The notes: a model not told the origin generated them from the letters alone. Positions 1 to 6,115 are shown, numbered from the stretch's first letter. The stretch: 64,000 nt of DNA from Alteromonas sp. MMG017 (GCF_018100795.1 NZ_JAGJDY010000001.1:1-64000), one strand, 5' to 3'. Translations and numbers: made by a program.

Positions 1-381
1 AGGCTCAGGAACATAGATAGGTGTAAGATCTTCCGACTTTAGTAACTTCACTAATTTAAGTGCATCACGGCGGTCAGTCTTAATCCGTTCACCAGGCTTT
101 TTGGGTATAAGGGACGGCGCTACAACATAGCAACAATGCCCTAAACTTGTGATAAGTCGGTAGATCCAATATCCACATGGCCCTGCTTCATACACCACAT
201 GAATTGTCGCGCCCGGATACTTCGATTCAAACTGACGGATAAGCTTTTTGACGCTGACTTTTGAAGAAGGAATGCGGCCATAGTGCACCGCACTTACTCC
301 ACGCTGCTCTTCACAATAAGCTACTTCGTGAAATTCTTTGTGAGTATCTAATCCTAAAAAAACTATGCTATGTTTGTTCAT
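1..381 (-). CDS. IS110-family transposase, N-terminal part (cut by window edge)
   Basis: Reverse-strand reading from an ATG at 379-381 stays open to the window edge. The start MNKHSIVFLGLDTHKEFHEV carries the first Asp of the DEDD RuvC-like nuclease of IS110-family transposases (GLDTHKE). Further on come YEAGPCGYWIYR and a KTDRRDALKL segment near residue 110, both typical of the family. A GGAGG ribosome-binding site lies five bases before the ATG. The C-terminal serine half is outside the window, so the choice between the IS110 and IS1111 subgroups cannot be made. It is a mobile element bordering an integron-like cassette region. Family assignment is firm and completeness is unknown. Confidence 0.88.
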   Translation of the reverse strand, partial: MNKHSIVFLGLDTHKEFHEVAYCEEQRGVSAVHYGRIPSSKVSVKKLIRQFESKYPGATIHVVYEAGPCGYWIYRLITSLGHCCYVVAPSLIPKKPGERIKTDRRDALKLVKLLKSEDLTPIYVPEP

Positions 382-466
382 GCTAGCCTCCAAATGATTT
401 AGTCTTAAGCAAACTAATTATGGCACTGGCTGAAAAGTTAACCCACGAAAATGCGGAGGCTAGCAT
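380..466. repeat. 12-bp inverted repeat bracketing the transposase leader
   Basis: ATGCTAGCCTCC at 380-391 and its exact complement GGAGGCTAGCAT at 455-466 are separated by 63 bases. On the transposase strand, the second arm holds the ribosome-binding site (GGAGG) and runs into the ATG. An RNA that starts outside the element would fold this arm away and block translation. An RNA that starts between the arms would not. This is a known protective layout in other insertion sequences; its role here is inferred. One arm may also be the subterminal repeat of an IS1111-type element. Confidence 0.7.
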
Positions 467-511
467 TTCTCAGGGAGTCATTGTGTCTATACCCTCTGAA
501 GGATCGATAGA

Positions 512-934
512 ATGAAAGGGATTAATATAAGTACAAGCCACGATGACTTAGACATCGAATTAATCCACTCCTTTGTGGCGAACTCCTATTGGGCAAAAAA
601 CATCCCGCTTTCAACATTACAAAAATCTATAGACAATTCTCTTGTATTTGGAGCCTATGCAACCGGGGGAGACCAAGTTGGTTTCGCTAGAGTTATTACA
701 GACAGAGCTACATTTGCATATCTAAGCGACGTTTTTGTAATAGAGAAGTATCGTGGTCAAGGGGTAAGCAAACAACTTATGGAAAACATATCATCCCATC
801 CAGACCTACAAGGTCTCCGTAGGTTTATGCTAGCAACAAGTGACGCACACGGATTGTACTCGCAGTTTGGTTTTACATCTGTTGAAAACCCTGAGAAGTT
901 GATGCAAATTTTAACGCCTGGCATATATGATTAG
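512..934 (+). CDS. GNAT-family N-acetyltransferase (cassette gene)
   Basis: 140 residues. The acetyl-CoA-binding motif YRGQGVSKQL lies at about 79-88 after a beta strand (LSDVFV), and a YSQFGF segment near 115-120 fits the last GNAT strand. The ATG is preceded by GAAGGA at a suitable distance. An attC-like site starts eight bases after the stop, so this is a typical integron gene cassette. Substrate cannot be told from sequence; small GNAT cassettes include drug-modifying and housekeeping-like members. Family is certain, function is not. Confidence 0.85.
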   Translation: MKGINISTSHDDLDIELIHSFVANSYWAKNIPLSTLQKSIDNSLVFGAYATGGDQVGFARVITDRATFAYLSDVFVIEKYRGQGVSKQLMENISSHPDLQGLRRFMLATSDAHGLYSQFGFTSVENPEKLMQILTPGIYD

Positions 935-941
935 GCACGGG

Positions 942-1048
942 TATAACAACCCAATCAACACACTCACTTCGTTCGCTGGGACGCATACACACGGGGTGGC
1001 TGCGCCATTATGCCCCGCATGTCTGCGCCCCTTATTTAAAAGTTATGC
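942..1048 (+). other. attC-like integron recombination site 1
   Basis: The site opens with TATAACAA (R'') and ends with GTTATGC (R'), which are complementary at the core. Inside, GGGACGCA near 978 pairs with TGCGCCCC near 1024 (L''/L'). The middle is an imperfect hairpin. It lies directly after the acetyltransferase gene and before higB, the position expected of a cassette's attC. Recognition is by pattern; a structure prediction with an attC covariance model would settle it. Confidence 0.75.
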
Positions 1049-1073
1049 GCTCAAAAAATTACGCTAGCAATCC

Positions 1074-1090
1074 GTAACCCCTGAGGTTAC
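1074..1090. promoter_or_regulatory. Palindrome upstream of higBA, possible HigA operator
   Basis: GTAACC-CCTGA-GGTTAC is a perfect 6-bp dyad ten bases before the higB ATG. A TACAAT hexamer (1088-1093) overlaps its right arm and could be a -10 element. HigA antitoxins usually bind such dyads to repress their own operon; that role is inferred here from position only. Confidence 0.45.
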
Positions 1091-1099
1091 AATGGAACC

Positions 1100-1378
1100 A
1101 TGATTAAGAGTTTTATACATAAAGGCCTTCAGAAGTTTTACGCTAAAGGAACCACTTCAGGAATTCAGAAAAAGCACGAAAAAAAGCTTCGTCTTATTCT
1201 GTCGAATCTCGATCAAGCCGAAACACCTGATGACATGGATTTACCCGGCCTTCATATGCACAAACTCAAAGGTAACAGAAATGATATTTGGTCTGTCCGG
1301 GTAAGTGGAAACTGGAGAGTTACATACCGCTTTGTTGGACGAGATGTTGAAATCGTTAATTACGAGGATTATCACTAA
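1100..1378 (+). CDS. higB: HigB-type (RelE superfamily) toxin
   Basis: 92 residues, the usual length. The family pattern is clear: KKHEKKLRLIL, DMDLPGLHMHKLKG, then WSVRVSGNWRVTYRF at about 64-78 and the C-terminal NYEDYH. HigB toxins are ribosome-dependent mRNA endonucleases neutralised by HigA. The stop codon overlaps the higA start by one base, so the pair is translationally coupled, with toxin first as in other hig loci. It sits between attC-like sites, and hig pairs are common stabilising cassettes in integrons. A damaged paralogue lies 0.6 kb downstream. Confidence 0.9.
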   Translation: MIKSFIHKGLQKFYAKGTTSGIQKKHEKKLRLILSNLDQAETPDDMDLPGLHMHKLKGNRNDIWSVRVSGNWRVTYRFVGRDVEIVNYEDYH

Positions 1379-1674
1379 TGAATATGCATAACCCTGCGCA
1401 CCCCGGTGAGATACTCAAAGATCTTGTTATTGATGCTCTAGAACTGACCATTACTGACGTAGCGCAACATTTAGATGTGAGCCGTAAAACATTATCGAAA
1501 GTTCTTAATGGTAAAGGGGCTATCACCCCAGAGATGGCTCTTCGTCTTGAACTCGTTTTCGGTAAGCCGTCTGCGGCCCATTGGCTTCGTTTGCAAAATG
1601 CTTTTGATTTGTGGCAAACAAGACAACATCAAAGCTCTTTGCATGTCTCACCGTATAATATGGCTGCGGTGTAA
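1378..1674 (+). CDS. higA: HigA antitoxin, XRE-type DNA-binding protein
   Basis: 98 residues starting MNMHNPAHPGEIL, the standard HigA opening. A helix-turn-helix spans about 26-48 (DVAQHLDVSRKTLSKVLNGK), followed by ITPEMALRLELVFG. It should bind and inhibit HigB and repress the operon. The ATG overlaps the toxin stop; an ATG two codons on is an alternative. The stop lies just before a left attC half. Confident family call. Confidence 0.9.
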   Translation: MNMHNPAHPGEILKDLVIDALELTITDVAQHLDVSRKTLSKVLNGKGAITPEMALRLELVFGKPSAAHWLRLQNAFDLWQTRQHQSSLHVSPYNMAAV

Positions 1675-1681
1675 AACGCGC

Positions 1682-1730
1682 ATAACAAAAAAATCAAGTT
1701 CGCCCGCTGCGCGGGCTGGGACGCAAACAT
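1682..1730 (+). other. Truncated attC site 2 (left half only)
   Basis: ATAACAA at 1682-1688 begins a segment that matches the left half of the site at 2279-2326 over 48 bases with three differences. After CAT at 1728-1730 the similarity stops abruptly and the sequence becomes toxin coding sequence. The right half, including the R' core, is missing. A deletion joining this attC to the interior of the next cassette explains it. Confidence 0.72.
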
Positions 1731-1988
1731 AAGGGTCTGAAACTCTTTTTCGAAAAAGGGAAAACCTCAGGCATACAAACTAAGCATGCGAAAAAGCTTC
1801 GTATGCAGTTAGCAGCTATTCATACCGCACAAGATATTGATGACATTAATCTACCTGGTTTTTCTCTCCATCAACTCAAGGGAGAAAGATCTAACATTTG
1901 GTCAATATCAGTAAACGGTAATTGGAGAGTAACTTTCGAGTTCACGGATGGGAATGCTTACATCTTAAATTACGAGGATTATCACTAA
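1728..1988 (+). pseudogene. higB: 5'-truncated HigB-type toxin
   Basis: In frame from 1728 the translation HKGLKLFFEKGKTSGIQ aligns with residues 7 onward of the intact toxin at 1100-1378 and runs the same 86 residues to NYEDYH. The start codon and the first six residues are gone, replaced by half an attC. Reading further upstream in frame gives no ATG, GTG or TTG before a stop at 1683. An internal ATG at 1803 would make 61 residues that lack the first helices. The GNWRVTFEF core is intact, so loss of activity is probable but not proven. Confidence 0.8.
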
Positions 1989-2281
1989 TGAATATGCATA
2001 ACCCACCACATCCAGGTGAATTTATTGAGTCCATTTACATGGAGCCACATGGTATAAGTTGCAGATCACTAGCTACCCATCTTGGTGTTGCAGCTTCAAC
2101 ACTAAATCGTGTTGTAAAGGGCAAAAGTGCAGTAACGCCAGAAATGGCCTTAAGGCTATCAAAAGTATTGGGGCGCAGCCCTGAAAGTTGGCTTAGCATG
2201 CAAGACAATTATGAGCTTTGGCAAGCGAAAAAGAAAATTAACTTGGATAATGTAGAGCCAATAGATCTGCATGCAGCCTAA
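1988..2281 (+). CDS. higA: HigA antitoxin, second copy (partner toxin truncated)
   Basis: 97 residues, MNMHNPPHPGEFIESIYMEP, with a helix-turn-helix at about 27-48 (SLATHLGVAASTLNRVVKGK). It is a paralogue of the antitoxin at 1378-1674. The sequence around the toxin stop and antitoxin start is identical in both modules for 37 bases (1358-1394 and 1968-2004). Its toxin partner has lost its 5' end, and the native promoter was probably lost with it. Expression, if any, would come from upstream cassettes. It could act as an orphan antitoxin. The stop codon lies inside the next attC. Confidence 0.85.
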   Translation: MNMHNPPHPGEFIESIYMEPHGISCRSLATHLGVAASTLNRVVKGKSAVTPEMALRLSKVLGRSPESWLSMQDNYELWQAKKKINLDNVEPIDLHAA

Positions 2282-2390
2282 CAAAAAAATTAAGCTCGCC
2301 CGCTGCGCGGCCTGGGACGCAAACATGTGGCTGTTTCGCTTCGCTCAGATTTTAGCCCACATGCCTGCGCCCCTTATCTAGAAGTTATAT
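2278..2390 (+). other. attC-like integron recombination site 3
   Basis: R'' CTAACAA (2278-2284) and R' GTTATAT (2384-2390) flank a long imperfect palindrome. GGGACGCA near 2314 pairs with TGCGCCCC near 2365, and CATGTGGCT pairs with the AGCCCACATG further on. It is the intact counterpart of the broken site at 1682. Its right half resembles that of the site at 942-1048 (CTGCGCCCCTTAT), so both belong to one attC type. Confidence 0.75.
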
Positions 2391-2405
2391 TCAAAAAGGA
2401 ATTTT

Positions 2406-2744
2406 ATGAAATCTTTATTTTTTACACTTTCTATTTTACTTATTGCTGGCTGCGCCAGTGTAGATGAAAACTTGGTATTGAATGGAAAGTCTGCTGCTTC
2501 ACTAGAAAACGATATAAACACCATCGTAGAATCTCTACCAAACAGGAAAAAACATGAGTTCATGATTGCTCTGCTATCTATACAGATGGATGTAACTCAA
2601 AGCCCATTGGCTTTTCTGGGTAACCCAGATGGCAACGCCGTAAATTACGAATTACTATCCCAGCACTTAGATGGCCTAAATTACAAGCAGGTGCTAGAGC
2701 TTGCATCTAAATCAAAAGCTTCGGTCGAAGTCTTAACAAATTGA
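2406..2744 (+). CDS. Small lipoprotein of unknown function (cassette gene)
   Basis: 112 residues. A lipoprotein signal ends LLIAGC with the lipidated Cys at 16, so the protein should be anchored in a membrane. The rest is short and mostly helical (NDINTIVESLPNRKKHEFMIALLSIQ) and resembles the small DUF6694-like lipoproteins often found in cassettes; that match is from memory and uncertain. AGGA precedes the ATG by six bases. It is flanked by attC-like sites on both sides. No function can be named. Confidence 0.75.
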   Translation: MKSLFFTLSILLIAGCASVDENLVLNGKSAASLENDINTIVESLPNRKKHEFMIALLSIQMDVTQSPLAFLGNPDGNAVNYELLSQHLDGLNYKQVLELASKSKASVEVLTN

Positions 2745-2746
2745 AT

Positions 2747-2850
2747 ATAACAACTCAATCAACACTCTCACTACGTTCGCGGGGACAAAAATACGTAGGC
2801 TCTCAGCGCTTCGCTTGGTAATGTAACCAAAATATATTTGCCCGTTGTGT
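2747..2850 (+). other. attC-like site 4, right end degenerate
   Basis: ATAACAACTCAATCAACACTCTCACT is the left half seen in site 1 with few changes and starts just after the lipoprotein stop. The right end is unclear: GTTGTGT at 2844-2850 is the best R' candidate but departs from GTTRRRY. The central GGCTCTCAGCGCTTCGCTTGG may be the loop arm. The site is either decayed or ends elsewhere. Confidence 0.5.
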
Positions 2851-2903
2851 GGGTAAGACCAACGTTCAAATTGTAGACAAAAGATAAGGAGTTCTTTTTT
2901 AAC

Positions 2904-3101
2904 ATGAGTATTTGGCAAATTATTATTTTTATTGTGCTTTTCAGTCTAACGCTTCTACCAGTAATAATTGCGTTAACATCAAAAAAAGCCAAAGGGGTAC
3001 ACAAATTAGGTTGGTCTCTCGTTTCACTACTCTTTTCATGGCTAGGCTTTTTAGTTTATTACTTTTTTGTTGTCAGAGGTTTGAGTGAGCGCAACGTATA
3101 A
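2904..3101 (+). CDS. Small two-helix membrane protein, superinfection-immunity-like
   Basis: 65 residues with two hydrophobic segments (about 4-24 and 37-58) around a KKAKGVHKLGW loop. This layout matches the Imm_superinfect family, small inner-membrane proteins named after phage T4 Imm but found widely in bacterial chromosomes without known roles. AAGGAG lies 12 bases before the ATG. Placement between attC-like sequences fits a cassette. A defence role is possible but only by family name. Confidence 0.65.
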   Translation: MSIWQIIIFIVLFSLTLLPVIIALTSKKAKGVHKLGWSLVSLLFSWLGFLVYYFFVVRGLSERNV

Positions 3102-3145
3102 AAAACCAATTAACCCACTTACTGTGTCCGTTACTGGAAAGTTTG
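3096..3145 (+). other. Decayed left half of an attC site
   Basis: GTATAAAAAACCAATTAACC and the following CACTTACTG..CGTTACTGGA follow site 1 (GTATAACAACCCAATCAACA..) base by base with scattered changes. The conserved AAC core has become AAA. No matching right half is seen before a different attC-like element begins at about 3173. It probably no longer recombines. Confidence 0.5.
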
Positions 3146-3172
3146 GCACTATTTGGATTGAGGGCTTTTAAG

Positions 3173-3267
3173 CAAAACAAGCTGTTAAACAAGGCAGTCA
3201 AAATTGTTACGGCCTTCGGCCTCCATGGGGCCCCTTGTCAGTGCGTCGTTTTTTGCTGGCATTAGAC
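3173..3267 (+). other. attC-like site 5, of a different type
   Basis: The segment CAAAACAAGCTGTTAAACAA at the left and GCTGGCATTAGAC at the right resembles attC sites of the form CTAACAAGCTGTTAAACAAG ... GCGTTAGAC. Between them GGCC-TTC-GGCC and ATGGGGCCCC give local hairpins. Both cores carry a substitution (AAAAC for TAAC, ATTAGAC for GTTAGAC). It lies just before the next gene, as expected. Its type differs from sites 1-4, suggesting cassettes from more than one source. Confidence 0.5.
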
Positions 3268-3280
3268 ATACGGAATTATC

Positions 3281-3736
3281 ATGCACAGTACATTGTCACT
3301 TTCACAATACGTTAAAAAGCGAAATGGTCTTCCTTTGGGTGCAAGTCACTCTATGAGGAATATGCTTTCACGTTCTCTCGGTGCAAAATCTTTCCCCATT
3401 TTTTGGCACTATTGGAACCCAATTTGGAGCTATTATTTATCCCGCAATGTCATGCGACCGCTAGCCACTTATCTCCCTACTTCCCTTTCTATTCTTATCA
3501 CATTTTTAGTTAGTGGTGCGCTTCATGATTTGGCGGTCTCGGTTGTAAAGTGGAAAACCATTGTATTTTTTACGCCGTGGTTTGGATTAATGGGCTTAAT
3601 AGTTATAGCGTCACAAAAAGCAGGAGTATCGTATGGGCATCTTGCTTGGTTTGTTCGGGCATCAATCAATGCGTCTTTCATTTTTGTTTCGCTAGGGGTC
3701 ACTTACTTTGTGGAGGGTATACTGTTGTGGATATAG
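3281..3736 (+). CDS. Membrane acyltransferase-like protein (MBOAT / wax-synthase-like)
   Basis: 151 residues with three hydrophobic stretches in the C-terminal two thirds. FWHYWNPIWSYYL at about 40-52 followed by R..A.YLP and SGALHDLA (His near 82) resembles the FW..RWN and SG.LH motifs of MBOAT-type acyltransferases. The protein is much shorter than a full MBOAT enzyme, so it would be a minimal or partial version. Its last ten bases overlap the next gene, which has its own ribosome-binding site inside this one. Function is inferred from motif resemblance only. Confidence 0.6.
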   Translation: MHSTLSLSQYVKKRNGLPLGASHSMRNMLSRSLGAKSFPIFWHYWNPIWSYYLSRNVMRPLATYLPTSLSILITFLVSGALHDLAVSVVKWKTIVFFTPWFGLMGLIVIASQKAGVSYGHLAWFVRASINASFIFVSLGVTYFVEGILLWI

Positions 3737-4143
3737 ATATTTCTTGGGGTGGCTATTATGCAAGCATCAGTGATGATAATGGTGAGATAACGTTGTTTCG
3801 GCTATTAGATTTCAATAGGGATGATTACCATATTGCAATTTATCAGGAGAAATTTCAGTCTATCCCGTCGCTGAATGAAGTTGAAGGTTTGACACCATTT
3901 ATTCGCCACGTTCCATTAGATAGTAGATCATTAATGAACAACAAAAAAACTCTCTTAATTGGAAACCGTCATTTATCGAAATCAGATCTGGCTGGGTATT
4001 TGATTTACCTAGAAAGCTTTGAAGTTCCTAGTGAAGATTTAGAGCTGTTAATCCAATCGATTCAGGAGTACAGCCAGGAGCCACCTCTTCAGTTAAGGCT
4101 AACTTTGGTTGATGAAGAACTTCAAATTAGCAGAATTGAGTAG
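3727..4143 (+). CDS. Unknown protein, GTG start, coupled to the upstream gene
   Basis: 138 residues, VDIDISWGGYYASISDDNGE onward. The GTG at 3727 is favoured because GGAGG sits at 3712-3716, ten bases upstream; a longer in-frame reading from 3550 runs through the preceding gene and looks like its shadow. The protein is acidic and soluble, with no signal peptide and no domain I recognise. It overlaps both neighbours, so the three genes form one translational unit. It may be a soluble partner of the membrane proteins on either side. Confidence 0.7.
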   Translation: MDIDISWGGYYASISDDNGEITLFRLLDFNRDDYHIAIYQEKFQSIPSLNEVEGLTPFIRHVPLDSRSLMNNKKTLLIGNRHLSKSDLAGYLIYLESFEVPSEDLELLIQSIQEYSQEPPLQLRLTLVDEELQISRIE

Positions 4144-4402
4144 CAACGTGGAACTGCCTACCAAGCCAACAATTTGGGGAAATGGTTCATACGAGCCTTC
4201 AGCTAAATGCCCTAATTGCGGATTGATAATGTATCTTGGAAACCAATGCCCGCACTGCCATCATTGGCTATCTGATTTTGAAAAGCTTGAACACCACTAT
4301 TTTTGGAAAAAACAAAAGAAATCTGCAATGCTAAAAGGCAGTGTACTATTTCCTGTTTTGCTTTTATTGTTGTACGTTGTTTTTACGCTAATTTTAGATT
4401 AA
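4112..4402 (+). CDS. Zinc-ribbon protein with C-terminal membrane helix
   Basis: 96 residues from ATG 4112 (a TTG one codon earlier is possible). Cys33-x2-Cys36 and Cys46-x2-Cys49 (CPNCG ... CPHC) form a zinc ribbon, followed by WLSDFEKLEHHYFWKKQKK and one hydrophobic helix at about 74-94. The start lies 32 bases inside the preceding gene. A tail-anchored zinc ribbon suggests a membrane-tethered adaptor, but no function is known to me. Confidence 0.7.
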   Translation: MKNFKLAELSSNVELPTKPTIWGNGSYEPSAKCPNCGLIMYLGNQCPHCHHWLSDFEKLEHHYFWKKQKKSAMLKGSVLFPVLLLLLYVVFTLILD

Positions 4403-4492
4403 AGGCTGCTAGCACTTAATACCCCATGTATTTGTGCCCGTGAGTAGATGGCTATTTGCCAATACTTTTATATATTCAAACAAGGAAGCTTC

Positions 4493-4705
4493 ATGAATAT
4501 CAGTGTAAATTTTATGTCTATCGTTTTATTAATTTTCACCATCGCACCAACTATTCTGGCTGTATTTCTAGCTCGAAAACAAAATCGCTCAATGTGGATT
4601 GCCGGATTAGTCACTTTCTTTCTCGGTCTGTTCACATGGATAGGTAGCTGGGTTTATCTTGGTCTCATGAATCTTATGAGCCCCAAGCAGGCTGTGACTG
4701 AGTAA
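4493..4705 (+). CDS. Small two-helix membrane protein
   Basis: 70 residues from the ATG at 4493, chosen because AAGGAAG stands five bases upstream; a reading from 4448 lacks such a site. Hydrophobic segments lie at about 7-27 and 36-58, joined by ARKQNRSMW. Size and layout resemble the small membrane gene at 2904-3101, but there is no obvious residue-level match. No attC-like sequence was seen after it. Function unknown. Confidence 0.65.
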   Translation: MNISVNFMSIVLLIFTIAPTILAVFLARKQNRSMWIAGLVTFFLGLFTWIGSWVYLGLMNLMSPKQAVTE

Positions 4706-4784
4706 AACTGTAAAATTTGGTAAGTTATTATCTAATTTACATTTCCTATTTCAAACGGACGCTATAATTCAGGAAGGAACCATT

Positions 4785-5264
4785 ATGAAACCACTTTTAA
4801 TATGCGGATTTTCGTTATTGTTTTTATGCTCTTGTGGAAGTAGTAGCGATTCGCCTTCAGTTGATATTGAAGAAGTTAAGTCTCTTCTTTTAGAAAATCA
4901 AAGTAAGTGGGATTCAGCTGCAATTATGGATTACTCATTTACTTACAGCCGCTCACCTGGAGACTGTCCAATGGCTGACGAATTACCTGCTATCGATATT
5001 TATGTAGAAGATAACATTGCTGTGTCCGCTTACTATAGTGGTACCAGTGAACTAGCAGATATAGAATTCGCTGTTACTATCAATGAGATATTCTCTGAAT
5101 TTTTGAATATGGCAAATGAACAGCCCGTTAAATTCAGTAACGCCAAAGACAGTAATGCAATGCCCGACTTCGATATTGATTATGGTTTCCCACAGGCTGT
5201 GTACATTGATAAGAGCAAAGATACGTGTGATGCAACGTCTTATAGAATTTTAGATTTCTCGTAA
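4785..5264 (+). CDS. DUF6174-like lipoprotein
   Basis: 159 residues. The signal peptide ends LCSC, with Cys17 as the probable lipid site, then a Ser-rich linker. The body has the pattern NQSKWDSAAIMDYSFTYSRS, a Cys near 66, and I.VEDN.. AVSAYYSG, as in DUF6174 lipoproteins. Two further motifs hold Cys (GDCPMA, DTCDAT), which may form a disulfide. AGGA precedes the ATG. Function of the family is not known to me. Confidence 0.7.
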   Translation: MKPLLICGFSLLFLCSCGSSSDSPSVDIEEVKSLLLENQSKWDSAAIMDYSFTYSRSPGDCPMADELPAIDIYVEDNIAVSAYYSGTSELADIEFAVTINEIFSEFLNMANEQPVKFSNAKDSNAMPDFDIDYGFPQAVYIDKSKDTCDATSYRILDFS

Positions 5265-5297
5265 ATGCAATAAGTACTTAGCAATCCTAGGATTTAA

Positions 5298-5816
5298 ATG
5301 GTTACCCTACGAAACTTCAATGACAATGATATTAATAGACTATTACACATCTTAAATGACGAAGCGGTTACCGAGTTCCTTTCTACTAAAATCCCTTACC
5401 CTTATACAAGTGCAGATGCTGCCTGGTGGGTTAATGAAGGCAGTCAATCTGGCATCATCAAAGCCATTTCTTACGATAATGTGTTGGTAGGGTGCGTTGG
5501 GGTTAATCGAGGGCAGTTTGAATATGAGCGCTCTGGTGAGATTGGCTACTGGCTTGATAAGCAGTATTGGCGTAAAGGCATAACCGCAGAGGCTATTCGA
5601 CAAATGACAGATTTTGTCTTTGCCCATACCAATATTGTAAGAATTTTCGGCGCTGTGTTTGCGGGTAACCATGCCTCTATGCAACTGCTTTTGAAATCAG
5701 GCTTTAACGAAGAAGCTATACTGAAAAAGGCCATTTATAAAAATGGGCGCTTTTACGACAAGCATGTTTTTGCGAAGTTACTGATAAGTGAACCACCCCC
5801 TATCGAACAAACCTAG
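5298..5816 (+). CDS. GNAT acetyltransferase, RimJ/RimL type
   Basis: 172 residues. The order is that of RimJ/RimL-like enzymes: VTLRNFNDNDINRLLHILND at the start, SGEIGYWLDKQYWRKGITAEA at about 76-96 with the acetyl-CoA loop, then VFAGNHASMQLLLKSGF and EEAILKKAIYKNGRFYDKHVF. Members acetylate protein N-termini or small molecules; the substrate here is unknown. AGGA lies five bases before the ATG. It stands at the end of the accessory region, with no attC-like sequence next to it. Confidence 0.88.
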   Translation: MVTLRNFNDNDINRLLHILNDEAVTEFLSTKIPYPYTSADAAWWVNEGSQSGIIKAISYDNVLVGCVGVNRGQFEYERSGEIGYWLDKQYWRKGITAEAIRQMTDFVFAHTNIVRIFGAVFAGNHASMQLLLKSGFNEEAILKKAIYKNGRFYDKHVFAKLLISEPPPIEQT

Positions 5817-5960
5817 CACCGGTGTGTCTTTGCCGTTATACCGGTAACAATTTGGCAACAACAATATGGGCTAATCTGGCGTAGTGATGGTATAAATAGA
5901 GGTTATGTCATTGCGAAGACTGTTGTACTCGCAACTACCTGAAAAGATTAAGGGGCTAGA

Positions 5961-6062
5961 ATGGATTTTTTACTCAATATTTTACTGTCAGTTGGGTTTG
6001 TTATTTTTATCATTTTTATTGTTGGTCTTATGGCCGCTAAAAAAATGAATTCGAAAGAATAA
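5961..6062 (+). CDS. 33-residue membrane peptide
   Basis: ATG 5961 follows AAGGGG with seven bases between, a good ribosome-binding site. The product begins MDFLLNILLSVGFVIFIIFI and ends AAKKMNSKE, that is one membrane helix and a short basic tail. It is too short for most gene callers. A hairpin starts at its stop codon. Translation is plausible from the signal but unproven. Confidence 0.5.
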   Translation: MDFLLNILLSVGFVIFIIFIVGLMAAKKMNSKE

Positions 6063-6088
6063 TAACGGAGGATCACTCCCCCGTTATT
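6061..6088. terminator. Possible terminator hairpin
   Basis: AATAACGG (6061-6068) pairs with CCGTTATT (6081-6088); GGAG and CTCC add pairs inside. It lies between a plus-strand small gene and the minus-strand oxygenase. No T run follows, so it may be weak or only structural. Confidence 0.4.
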
Positions 6089-6115
6089 GCTGCTATTTAT
6101 TGTTAGGTACCACAC

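Noticed and set aside
1508..1732. Open frame overlapping higA and the half attC
   Set aside because: It is a shadow frame of higA, with no ribosome-binding site and an end in the attC.
3550..3726. 5' extension of the gene at 3727
   Set aside because: It runs through the acyltransferase-like gene in another frame and is rich in Cys and Ser in a shadow-like way; the GGAGG-GTG at 3727 is a better start.
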